Source: Caldifarciminota bacterium SM23_42 (GTDB taxonomy: Bacteria > Hydrothermota > Tepidihabitantia > SM23-42). Taken from it: DNA of 64,000 bases. Position 1 is the stretch's first letter; each line of letters begins with the position of its first letter. Of this stretch, positions 7,466 to 16,188 are shown in pieces. Below the pieces are notes generated by a model. That model saw nothing but the letters and a program-made list of their open reading frames with translations, was not told where the DNA came from and searched no databases. A program made the translations under genes and the position numbers. The stretch covers positions 1 through 64,000 of the forward strand of contig LJUJ01000005.1 in NCBI GenBank assembly GCA_001303785.1, written 5' to 3'.

Positions 7466-9463
7466 ATGCCCAGTAATCAAGTATATTCAAAACTTTCCAA
7501 GCTAACAAAACCGCTGCTGGAACATAGTAACCCAGCAATTGTCTACAAAAGCATAACAAAGAATATCTGCACACTCTTAAAGGCATCAGCGTCGCTGCTA
7601 TTGCTATACGAAAATAAAAAAATACGCATCGCATGCGCGTACAATTTGTCACCTGAGTATCAACGCATCGCCAAGGCAGACGTTGCGATTGCACAAGCGG
7701 CATTAGAGAAGCAAAGGACGAAATTCGTACGAGATATTAAACAACTATACCGAAACGGCGATAAAAACACTCTTGCTTCAATAAGAAAAGAAGGTATCAT
7801 ATCCCTCGTATCGGCACCACTTGGTCGGGCGGATACAGCTGTCGGGTGCATCAATATCTACTACCACCGTTCCCTCAAGTCTTTCAAGATGACCGAAGCG
7901 TTGAGCTTTTTCGTGCGACTATCAACAATTGCCGTTATTCAGGCCCGGATGACTGAGAAGGTCGAAGAAAAAACAAAGATGGTCAAAGGGATCGAAGATA
8001 TCGGATCGTTGTTCGCATCGTCGTTTGAAATAATGGACATGATGAACGCGATACTAACTACCGCCGTAGACATTGCCGACGCCGACGCCGGCGGTCTGAT
8101 ATTGATAGATGAAACGAACAAGCTGGCCATGAACGCCTACGAGTACAAAAGGGGGACCCGCAGGACAATCGAATACGCTTCAACGGCACGGCTGGAAGAG
8201 GGTATATCTGCTGAGATACTAAGGACCAAGAAAGCCATAACTGTGTCTGACCTCACTGCTTACAATAAGGTTAACCCGCTCGCGGTCAAGAAGAAACGCG
8301 TATCGGTAGCCGGGATTCCGTTGATGGCACGCGAGAAGGTAATCGGTATTCTATATCTCGATAGCTTTACAAAGAGAAGATTCGCGAAAACAGAAATTGA
8401 CTATCTAAACATGTTATCCAACCAGGCCGCGATTGCGTTGGATAACATACTCCTCAACAGGCTGGTAAAAAGGGAGGCGAAAGAAACTGCCCTGCTGTAC
8501 GAAGTGAGTCAAAGCCTAATATCTACTCTGGATTTTGACCAACTGTTGGAAAATATATTACAGCATCTCAAAGAAACCTTCGATTTTCTCAATGTGTCGG
8601 TTCTCCTCGTCGATGAGGAGAGACAGGTCCTTTATACGCATTCGAGCATAACCTATTCCCCCGAGGAAAAAGATTTGAGACTCCGAATCGGAAAGGATGG
8701 GATAACCGGACATGTCGCAAAAACCAAGAAAATGTATTATAGCCGCGATGTTCGTAGTGACAGCCATTACGTTGCGGGAAGCCGGGATACAAGAAGTGAA
8801 GTATGTTTCCCGTTGCTCATCGGCGACCGCTTGATTGGAGTCTTGGACGTCGAGAGTTCTGAGGTGAACGGATTCTCGCAGGAATCGATACGCCTGCTAT
8901 CCAGCCTCAGTGCGCAGATAGCAATCGCGATAGACAATGCGCGGTTGTACGCCGAAACTAAGAAATTGTCTTTGACCGATCCGCTTACCACATTGTCCAA
9001 CAGGAGGAGTTTTGATATTTTCATCGATGCTGAAATAAAACGAGCCGAGAGATACCGCCGTACCTTTGTGGTCATGATGATTGACTTCGATAACTTCAAG
9101 GATTATAATGACAGATACGGCCATTCTGCAGGTGATATCGTGCTCCAAAAATTCAGTAGAATAATGAAAGGTATCATTCGGGATGTGGATTTTATCTGCC
9201 GCTATGGCGGTGATGAATTTGTGTCAATATTACCTGAAACCGATGCTAGTTTCGCCCTCGATGTTGCAGAGCGAATGCGAAAAAAAATCGCTACTCAGAA
9301 AATACAACCAAAGATAACGCTCAGTATCGGCATCGCTTCATTTCCCCATGATGCTCGTGATAAATCGAAATTGATCGACCTTGCCGATCAGGCATGCTAC
9401 GAGGCGAAGCAGCGCGGCGGAAATCGCGTTTTGTTCACATTCAAACCAAAGGAGGCAAAATGA
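7466..9463 (+). CDS. GAF-domain diguanylate cyclase
   Basis: A soluble sensor predicted to make cyclic di-GMP. Its 665 residues appear to hold three GAF-like sensory regions (about 20-165, 185-335 and 350-500) followed by a GGDEF domain (about 505-660). The catalytic motif GGDEF is intact at 581-585. An RxxD product-inhibition site (RDVD, 572-575) sits at the usual distance before it, so feedback control by c-di-GMP is expected. No membrane segment is evident. The stop overlaps the start of the C25 peptidase gene by four bases (ATGA), so the two are probably co-translated. GAF ligands are not predictable. Confidence 0.92.
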   Translation: MPSNQVYSKLSKLTKPLLEHSNPAIVYKSITKNICTLLKASASLLLLYENKKIRIACAYNLSPEYQRIAKADVAIAQAALEKQRTKFVRDIKQLYRNGDKNTLASIRKEGIISLVSAPLGRADTAVGCINIYYHRSLKSFKMTEALSFFVRLSTIAVIQARMTEKVEEKTKMVKGIEDIGSLFASSFEIMDMMNAILTTAVDIADADAGGLILIDETNKLAMNAYEYKRGTRRTIEYASTARLEEGISAEILRTKKAITVSDLTAYNKVNPLAVKKKRVSVAGIPLMAREKVIGILYLDSFTKRRFAKTEIDYLNMLSNQAAIALDNILLNRLVKREAKETALLYEVSQSLISTLDFDQLLENILQHLKETFDFLNVSVLLVDEERQVLYTHSSITYSPEEKDLRLRIGKDGITGHVAKTKKMYYSRDVRSDSHYVAGSRDTRSEVCFPLLIGDRLIGVLDVESSEVNGFSQESIRLLSSLSAQIAIAIDNARLYAETKKLSLTDPLTTLSNRRSFDIFIDAEIKRAERYRRTFVVMMIDFDNFKDYNDRYGHSAGDIVLQKFSRIMKGIIRDVDFICRYGGDEFVSILPETDASFALDVAERMRKKIATQKIQPKITLSIGIASFPHDARDKSKLIDLADQACYEAKQRGGNRVLFTFKPKEAK

Positions 9464-12400
9464 TTATTGCGTTGTTGTCTTTACTCATCACCTCAACGCA
9501 GAGTACCGAAATTCAACATGTCGACTTTTATACACGAGATATCCAATACGAATTTGTTGATGGTTATACCAAGGTTCGTATCAAGGGTTGTGAAATAACT
9601 GATGCAGTCGGGGCACCAGAAATACCTGTCAAGGCCATAAGGGTAGCCCTGCCTGCGAACGCAAGGGTTATCAAGGTTCAAATCATTGAAACAGAAACAG
9701 AAGTTTTGGAGGGAGAATATCTGTTGTCGTGCGCGCAACCACCGGCAATCCTATCGCGAGAGGAAGTGGCGCAAAACGTATTACCCGACCAAAACATCTA
9801 CGATTCTGAACGGCTCTACCCGAGGCAGATTATCGAATTAAGCGGGGTAGGACAGTATGACAACTCTCAAATATGCGAACTACTGGTATACCCGCTACAG
9901 TATAAACCCAAATTAAAGCAATTGGTGTATCATAAGTCGATCGAATTCCGCATCACTCATGAGGGTGGCATGCGGCAGCCTTCACGCCGTACCACTTTGG
10001 GCAAGTTGGTCATCAATCCTGAGGACATAATACAGACGAAGCCTTTCACCGCGAGGAGCAATGTCGAATACCTGATGATAACCAACCCGCCAATGGACAC
10101 CGTCTTCGAAAGACTGGCCCAGTGGAAGACAAAAAAAGGCATCCCGACTCAAGTAAGGACAAGAGACTGGATTCTCTCAAACTACACAGGGGAAGACGAC
10201 GCCGCCTGCATAAGAAACTACATAAAAACGCTGCCTGATTCCAATACGCAGTATGTTCTACTGGGGGGTGATACCAACATCGTTCCTTGCCGGTTCGCCT
10301 ACGCGATGACCTGCAGTGCATTCATCTGGGATCGCGAGGATTCTCTGCCGTGTGATCTCTACTACGCAGACTTACAGGGAGATTGGAATTTCGATGATGA
10401 CGGTCTCTACGGCGAAGTAGAAGACAGCATTGATCTCTATCCGGATCTACTGGTTGGCCGGGCACCGGTCAGCTCTATAGCACAGGCCCAGAATTTTGTC
10501 GACAAAATCCTGACGTATGAAAAGAATCCACCGTACGACTATCTTGATAATGCACTGTTGCTTGCCGAAATCCTCTGGTGGAGTCCCTACACAGACCAGG
10601 CAATACACAAAAACAACATCGAGGCACAAACATTCCCGCCGAATCTTAGTGTCACGAAGCTGTATGAAAGCAGTGGCAATGAAAGCCGAAGTTCGGTTAT
10701 GGCGGCAATCAGAGATGGACAAAATATAATAAACCATGACGGCCACGGTAGCACAACGGTCATGGGCGTGGGTAGTGGCTACCTAAACCGTGCAGATTGT
10801 GATACGATCACCAACGCTCCTGAGTATGGAATCCTTTTCTCCATAGGATGTTGGACCGCCGCTTTCGACTTTTATTGCATCGCGGAAGCATGGATGAATA
10901 ATACAAACGGTGGCGGGGTGGCTTTCATCGGCAATTCCAGCTACGGTTGGGGTTCGCCTGGCAATCCTGGATTTGGATATTCAGACATATTCGATAACCG
11001 ATTCTTCTACTCCCTGCTTGTCGAAGACAACCATCACATCGGCGAAGCGCTGAGTATGGCCAAGGCCCATTTCATACCATATTCACGTGAGAAGAATGTC
11101 TACCGATGGCATCAATACCAGCTGAATCTATTGGGCGACCCTGAAATGATGGTTTGGACCGCATTGCCCGAATCGATCGCCGTTGCCGCACCGCAGTCGA
11201 TTCCCCTCGGCAGTAGTCAGATTCTGTTCATGGTCACGAACAAAAACACCGGTGAACCGATCAAGGACGCGCTGGTATGCCTCATGAAAGGCGAGGAATC
11301 TTATGCCTCGGGTCGCACCGACGTAAGCGGCCAGATATTCTTGGAGGCTAGTCCCACCGATCTGGGTGACTTTGACCTCACGGTTAGTGGCCATAATTAT
11401 ATCTCGCTGGAAACAACGATACCGGTAGTAAGCGGGTCTTATGTGAATTATCGTGGATGGCTGATTAATGATTCACTTGGCAACGCGGACGCCATTGCTA
11501 ATCCGAATGAGGACATCTTTCTGTCGGTCATATTGAAGAACGAAGGTAGTACAGCGGCGAGCAACATAAACCTTACTCTGCGTTCTCAAGATTCATACGT
11601 TACGATCGAAGATAGCACCGAATACCTGGGTGTACTCAGTACCGGGGACTCACTCTGTATCGATAATGCATTCGGGATTTCCATAGGCAACGCGACAAAC
11701 GGTCACACGGTATGTTTCGAACTCGAAATAACCGAAACGAGTAGAACCCTCACCTACTATCCGGGGATACTGATAGGAACACCCATCCTGAGCATCGCCG
11801 AATTCTTGGTCTCCAATGCACCCACCATGCCCGGCGATACTGCTATGATCTACTTGAACATCGCCAACACGGGTTACGGGTGTGCACATGCACCAATCGT
11901 TGCCATATCCACCACTGATCCGTACGTTACGCTTTTGTCGGACAGCATCTTGCCTTCAGATATACCACCTGAGACAACCCAAACCGTCGGTCCCTTTAGC
12001 GTCGCCGTGGCACCTACTTGTCCATCAGGACATCACCCACAACTGTCATTTACGCTTAACACAGAATCCTACTCGTACAACGAGGATATCGCACTATTGA
12101 TTGGCGAAACAGGGTTTGCTGACAACATCGAGTCTGGAAGCGGATTGTGGACTACAGGCGGGCAGAACAACATGTGGCACGTATCCGAATTGCGCTCCTT
12201 CTCGCCTACTCACTCATGGTACTGTGGGCAAGAAATTAACGGTCAATATGGTAATAACATGAACTGCTACATTCAGACAGTCCCTTTTATGGTGGATCAT
12301 AATTCCACCGTGCGATTCAGGCGATGGTTTGAGGTTCCGATTTATGGATCAGATGGAATATACGTCATCGTCATGCGCGGGAATGATTCGGACACGCTAG

Positions 12401-12903
12401 ACTTCATCGGCACCGGTGGCGCGCTCGGTAATGGTCGTGGTATACAGGGAGATTGGTTCGAGGAAAGTTATTCACTCGATCAGTACTCTGGAGGCGACAC
12501 AATACAGATCAGAATCGCATTTGTCAGTGATTACGATGGAAGTGTCGCCGAGGGATTCTACATCGACGACGTAAATGTGGAATCGATAACTGCGATTGAA
12601 GAATACGTCAATGAAGGAACACAAATGCTAATGCTTGAGGCATGTCCGAATCCGTTCAGAAGCATGACTGACATTCGATACGAGACGACAAACGCGAACC
12701 AGGAAATAGCGCTGAAGATTTATGATGTTTCGGGCCGCATGGTGAAAAGCTATACCGAACTCTCAGCCGCTGTCGGTCATCAGTCATCAGTAATGTGGGA
12801 TGGCACTGACGAAAATGGCCGAGAGCTTTCGCCAGGTGTTTATTTCATACGACTCTCTACGGGTAATGCCCATGCCTGCGCAAAGGCGGTGCTCGTCCAC
12901 TAA
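9460..12903 (+). CDS. C25 (gingipain-like) peptidase with T9SS-like C-terminal domain
   Basis: A 1147-residue secreted cysteine protease. The order is a short signal peptide (about 1-17), a propeptide-like region, a C25 caspase-like catalytic region (about 205-560), Ig/FN3-like repeats, a carbohydrate-binding-like jelly roll, and a C-terminal sorting domain with CPNPF, IYDVSGRMV, WDGTDENG and LSPGVYFIRL. The likely catalytic pair is His429 in NHDGHG and Cys464 in FSIGCWTAAFD. The ATG at 9460 is chosen over upstream codons because AAAGGAGG ends four bases before it and the encoded N-terminus becomes a signal peptide. It is translationally coupled to the diguanylate cyclase. Secretion by a type IX system is inferred from the C-terminus. 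Confidence 0.92.
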   Translation: MIIALLSLLITSTQSTEIQHVDFYTRDIQYEFVDGYTKVRIKGCEITDAVGAPEIPVKAIRVALPANARVIKVQIIETETEVLEGEYLLSCAQPPAILSREEVAQNVLPDQNIYDSERLYPRQIIELSGVGQYDNSQICELLVYPLQYKPKLKQLVYHKSIEFRITHEGGMRQPSRRTTLGKLVINPEDIIQTKPFTARSNVEYLMITNPPMDTVFERLAQWKTKKGIPTQVRTRDWILSNYTGEDDAACIRNYIKTLPDSNTQYVLLGGDTNIVPCRFAYAMTCSAFIWDREDSLPCDLYYADLQGDWNFDDDGLYGEVEDSIDLYPDLLVGRAPVSSIAQAQNFVDKILTYEKNPPYDYLDNALLLAEILWWSPYTDQAIHKNNIEAQTFPPNLSVTKLYESSGNESRSSVMAAIRDGQNIINHDGHGSTTVMGVGSGYLNRADCDTITNAPEYGILFSIGCWTAAFDFYCIAEAWMNNTNGGGVAFIGNSSYGWGSPGNPGFGYSDIFDNRFFYSLLVEDNHHIGEALSMAKAHFIPYSREKNVYRWHQYQLNLLGDPEMMVWTALPESIAVAAPQSIPLGSSQILFMVTNKNTGEPIKDALVCLMKGEESYASGRTDVSGQIFLEASPTDLGDFDLTVSGHNYISLETTIPVVSGSYVNYRGWLINDSLGNADAIANPNEDIFLSVILKNEGSTAASNINLTLRSQDSYVTIEDSTEYLGVLSTGDSLCIDNAFGISIGNATNGHTVCFELEITETSRTLTYYPGILIGTPILSIAEFLVSNAPTMPGDTAMIYLNIANTGYGCAHAPIVAISTTDPYVTLLSDSILPSDIPPETTQTVGPFSVAVAPTCPSGHHPQLSFTLNTESYSYNEDIALLIGETGFADNIESGSGLWTTGGQNNMWHVSELRSFSPTHSWYCGQEINGQYGNNMNCYIQTVPFMVDHNSTVRFRRWFEVPIYGSDGIYVIVMRGNDSDTLDFIGTGGALGNGRGIQGDWFEESYSLDQYSGGDTIQIRIAFVSDYDGSVAEGFYIDDVNVESITAIEEYVNEGTQMLMLEACPNPFRSMTDIRYETTNANQEIALKIYDVSGRMVKSYTELSAAVGHQSSVMWDGTDENGRELSPGVYFIRLSTGNAHACAKAVLVH

Positions 12904-12923
12904 TAGCTCAGAACAAATTAGGC

Positions 12924-14063
12924 TCATTCTCGACGCCGGTAACGCCTCATTGCGTCGATTACCCGCTCAACTTCTTCTTCGGTGTTGTAAAAGTGGGGAG
13001 AAAACCTTATCCACTCATTGCGTAGCGAAACAACCACGCCTGATTTCTGCAGGTACTCGAAGACAGCCCGCGCACCCTCGCGAGGACGGGCCGTAATAAT
13101 ACCGGACTGCCTGCCCTGCTTCGGGGTCAATATCTGATAGCCTGATTCTTCGAAACTCTCACGCAATCTCGACCTCAGTCCGAGGATTCTTGTCTCTACA
13201 TTCTTCATACCAAATTCAAGTAATACTTTAATATTTTCGCATAAAGCACTTATTCCTATGATATTTCTCGTCCCCATTTCATATTTTCTCGCATCTTGAA
13301 AGAGTGGTGGTCGAACCGTAAGGTCCTCGAATCCCGGCCAATCGGCGCCTAGCCATCCGGTATGCTGCATGCCCAAAGCATCGAAGGTCCTTTTGTTAAC
13401 ATAAAGAAACCCGGCGCCACTCGGCCCAAATAGCCACTTCGCCGCGCCGCAGGCGAGAAAATCAATATCATAATCACGGACATCAAATTCGATGGCGCCG
13501 ATGCCCTGAATGCCGTCAACCACCAAGTATATTCCATGATCCTTTGTAAAATCGTTGAGTCGGGCAAGATCAAACACCTCACCACTCAAGAACTGAACGT
13601 AATCGATGACAACGGCCTTCACGTTCTTGCCCATGGTTTCTTCAACCACTCGGACTGGATCTCTACCTGAGAAGGAAGCGTATATCTTATTAACATGGAG
13701 CAGATTGTGATCGACTATATATCTAACCGTCGGAAAAACCTCATCCATCACGAGGATCGTATCGTCTGGTTTCAGGAGCAGATTCATCAAAGCGATGTAA
13801 ACACCTTCAGAAGTATTGTGAGTAAAAGCTATCTCTGCAGGAGATGCATTTATGAATCGTGCTACGGTTGCACGAACGTCACGCAGCAGCGCAAAATAAT
13901 CCTCGATCTGAAACTCTGCCTGCTTTGAATACGTCTCGATACACTGTTCAATGGCTCTTCGTGCGGGTAGCGATATAGGTCCGGTCCCCGCATGATTGAA
14001 GTATACGCACTCATCCGTAATCGGAAAAAGCGGCCGGTAGTGAGCTAAATCGTGTTTTTTCAA
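12924..14063 (-). CDS. Class V aminotransferase-fold PLP enzyme
   Basis: A 379-residue fold-type I PLP enzyme of the class V group that includes cysteine desulfurases, isopenicillin-N epimerase-like proteins and kynureninase. Visible are YFNHAGTGPIS near the N-terminus, AFTHNTSEGV, the cofactor-binding aspartate in VVDGIQGIG and the PLP lysine in CGAAKWLFGPSGAGF. The cysteine of SufS/CsdA (RTGHHC-type loop) is absent: the corresponding region reads VVSLRNEWIRFSPHFYN. Sulfur mobilisation is therefore unlikely. It begins nine bases after uvrD ends and probably shares its transcript. The substrate is unknown. Confidence 0.85.
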   Translation of the reverse strand: MKKHDLAHYRPLFPITDECVYFNHAGTGPISLPARRAIEQCIETYSKQAEFQIEDYFALLRDVRATVARFINASPAEIAFTHNTSEGVYIALMNLLLKPDDTILVMDEVFPTVRYIVDHNLLHVNKIYASFSGRDPVRVVEETMGKNVKAVVIDYVQFLSGEVFDLARLNDFTKDHGIYLVVDGIQGIGAIEFDVRDYDIDFLACGAAKWLFGPSGAGFLYVNKRTFDALGMQHTGWLGADWPGFEDLTVRPPLFQDARKYEMGTRNIIGISALCENIKVLLEFGMKNVETRILGLRSRLRESFEESGYQILTPKQGRQSGIITARPREGARAVFEYLQKSGVVVSLRNEWIRFSPHFYNTEEEVERVIDAMRRYRRRE

Positions 14064-14072
14064 AATCTGAGG

Positions 14073-15986
14073 TCACTCAAAATCGTAACCTGTGCTAATC
14101 AAATCTGATGGTATTTCGTTTAAGAAGGGTGAAATCTCTGTATAATTAGGTCCAGCGCGGAACATGTCGCGCTGGCGTGCATAGGTCATAAATAGTTTTT
14201 CGCGTGCACGCGTAATACCGACATAGAGCAGTCTCCTCTCCTCCTCGTATTGCCTTTCATCGTGTTGCGATTTGTAGTGTGGTATCAACCCATCCTCCAG
14301 CCCGGTTATGAAAACCACGTCGAATTCCAAACCCTTGGCGTTGTGCAGGGTCATAAGATTCACACGTGCATTCGACTCGTTCCACTCATCGATATCGCTA
14401 CGCAAAGATACCTCCTCTAGATAATTATCTAGTGTGGCACTGGGGCGCTCCCGTACATAGTCTTTTATCGATATGAGTAACTCCTCCACATTCTTGCGAC
14501 GTACGTATTCCCGCTCGGTCTTTTCTTGACTCAAACTCGCCAGGTAACCGGATTCCTTCACGACACGCAGGGCCAATTCATAGATATCAAAACCTTCACG
14601 GCCATCGATAAGACTGTCGATCATTCTTGTGAACTCTTTTATTCTCCGACGCGTCCCCGAATTGATATTCTTAACCTTGTCGATGTCGTGCAACACGTCA
14701 TACAAGGCAATACCATGCTCCTTGCTGAATGACGACATCTTCTCGATGGTCTCATGCCCTATCTTACGAGAAGGAATGTTTATTATTCTCCGGAGACTCA
14801 CAGCATCAAGGTTGTTATTGATCAATCTAAGATAGGCAAGGACATTTTTTATCTCGGCACGTTCATAGAATCTTAAAGAACCAACAACCTCATACGGAAT
14901 GCGGTATGTGATGAAACATTCCTCCAACAGCCTCGATTGATAGTTGATACGGTAAAAAACCGCAATCTCACCTAAGTTGGCGCCCTTTAGGCCCAGTTCG
15001 ATTACCTTTCTCGCAACGAAAGCCGCTTCTGTGTAGGCATCATCGGCTTCGAAAAATTGAATCTGCTCCCCTACTTTATTTTCACACCACAGGGTCTTTG
15101 GCTTGCGGTACTCATTGTTCTTCACGACCGCAGACGCAGCGTCCAGAATGCGCTTCGTGGAACGGTAATTCTGCTGCAGTTTTATGACCGTAGTGTCGGG
15201 GAAATCCCTTTCGAAATCCAAAATATTCCTGATTTCCGCGCCACGCCAAGAATAGATCGATTGGTCATCATCTCCCACAACACATAGATTGCGGTGTTTC
15301 TCAGCAAGCAATTTGGTCAGTACATATTGAGCTCGATTGGTATCCTGATACTCATCGACCATGATGTATTTGAAACGATCCTGATAGTAATCCAGGATAT
15401 CATCGTCGGTTTTGAATAGCTCCACAACCTTCATTATGAGGTCATCAAAATCCAACGCGTTATACTCAAGCAACTTATTATTGTAGTGATTGTAGACGTG
15501 CCTAAGCAAATCATTTTCGATCGCCGTGCTAGACTGCAAATTTTCCTTTATCTTGTTTATCGCTCCCGCAACGTGAGCCGGCGACACGGCTTTTGTGTCA
15601 ATTTCCAAATCTCCCAAGCATTCCTTAACGAGGCTAATCTGGTCATACTCGTCGTAGATCGTGAAGTTGTTCTTAATACCGATACGCTCGGCACCGCCTC
15701 TAAGGATTCGTGCACAGGTTGAATGAAATGTCCTAATCCATACTTCATTGTTGCCACCCAGAAGCTTCTGAATTCTCGTCTGCATCTCCTCGGCTGCTTT
15801 ATTGGTAAAGGTTATCGCCAAGATGTTTCCTGGGCTGACTCCCACCTTGTGTATCAGATAGGCAACACGGTAGGTGATGACCCTAGTTTTCCCGCTTCCG
15901 GCACCGGCCAGGATCAGAATCGGTCCCCTGACGATCTTCACTGCCTTGCGTTGTTCAGGATTAAGCCGGGAAAGGATGTCATCCAT
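14073..15986 (-). CDS. uvrD: UvrD/PcrA-type DNA helicase
   Basis: An SF1A 3'-5' helicase for excision repair and clearing of replication or recombination intermediates. The motifs run in order: LNPEQRKAV (Q motif), AGAGSGKT (Walker A), ITFTNKAAEEM (Ia), VDEYQDTN (II), VVGDDDQSIYSWRGA (III), QNYRST (IV), VNLMTLHNAKGLEFDVV (V) and YVGITRARE (VI). At 637 residues it lacks the long PcrA C-terminal tail but is complete through motif VI. A TTGACT-16-TATAAT promoter ends six bases before the ATG, so its mRNA should be leaderless. The PLP enzyme gene follows. Confidence 0.96.
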   Translation of the reverse strand: MDDILSRLNPEQRKAVKIVRGPILILAGAGSGKTRVITYRVAYLIHKVGVSPGNILAITFTNKAAEEMQTRIQKLLGGNNEVWIRTFHSTCARILRGGAERIGIKNNFTIYDEYDQISLVKECLGDLEIDTKAVSPAHVAGAINKIKENLQSSTAIENDLLRHVYNHYNNKLLEYNALDFDDLIMKVVELFKTDDDILDYYQDRFKYIMVDEYQDTNRAQYVLTKLLAEKHRNLCVVGDDDQSIYSWRGAEIRNILDFERDFPDTTVIKLQQNYRSTKRILDAASAVVKNNEYRKPKTLWCENKVGEQIQFFEADDAYTEAAFVARKVIELGLKGANLGEIAVFYRINYQSRLLEECFITYRIPYEVVGSLRFYERAEIKNVLAYLRLINNNLDAVSLRRIINIPSRKIGHETIEKMSSFSKEHGIALYDVLHDIDKVKNINSGTRRRIKEFTRMIDSLIDGREGFDIYELALRVVKESGYLASLSQEKTEREYVRRKNVEELLISIKDYVRERPSATLDNYLEEVSLRSDIDEWNESNARVNLMTLHNAKGLEFDVVFITGLEDGLIPHYKSQHDERQYEEERRLLYVGITRAREKLFMTYARQRDMFRAGPNYTEISPFLNEIPSDLISTGYDFE

Positions 15987-15992
15987 TTTTTC

Positions 15993-16020
15993 ATTATACC
16001 TGCATTCAATATCAAGTCAA
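15993..16020 (-). promoter_or_regulatory. uvrD promoter (leaderless)
   Basis: On the minus strand, TTGACT (16015-16020), 16-base spacer, TATAAT (15993-15998). The ATG at 15986 lies six bases beyond the -10 and no Shine-Dalgarno is present. Confidence 0.72.
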
Positions 16021-16060
16021 GAAAAGTGCCAATACTTAACATTTGAAAAACGTATTGGTT

Positions 16061-16127
16061 ACTCGTGAATCGTACTCGTGTGAGAAATACGGATAGCATT
16101 GTTATTGCACGAATACTAAACACGAGT
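16061..16127. promoter_or_regulatory. ACTCGTG repeats between uvrD and a secreted-protease gene
   Basis: ACTCGTG occurs directly at 16061-16067 and 16074-16080 (ACTCGTGT at 16074-16081) and inverted as ACACGAGT at 16120-16127. The repeats lie between two divergent promoters and could be binding sites for a regulator; no regulator is identified. Confidence 0.35.
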
Positions 16128-16143
16128 GCGAATGACGCTTATA

Positions 16144-16171
16144 TTGACATATTATCAATGATGACTATAAT
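16144..16171 (+). promoter_or_regulatory. Promoter of the C25-like protease gene
   Basis: TTGACA (16144-16149), 16-base spacer, TATAAT (16166-16171). The predicted leader of about ten bases contains only GGAGG before the ATG at 16189. Confidence 0.75.
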
Positions 16172-16188
16172 GAAAAAACGGAGGAATT

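Noticed and set aside
11081-11106. parS-like TATTCACGTGAGAA
   Set aside because: Only about 10 of 16 positions fit the parS consensus, and it lies inside a protease gene. Other CACGTG occurrences fit no better.
12924-14063. Cysteine desulfurase (SufS/NifS) for the class V PLP enzyme
   Set aside because: The catalytic Cys loop is absent from the C-terminal region.
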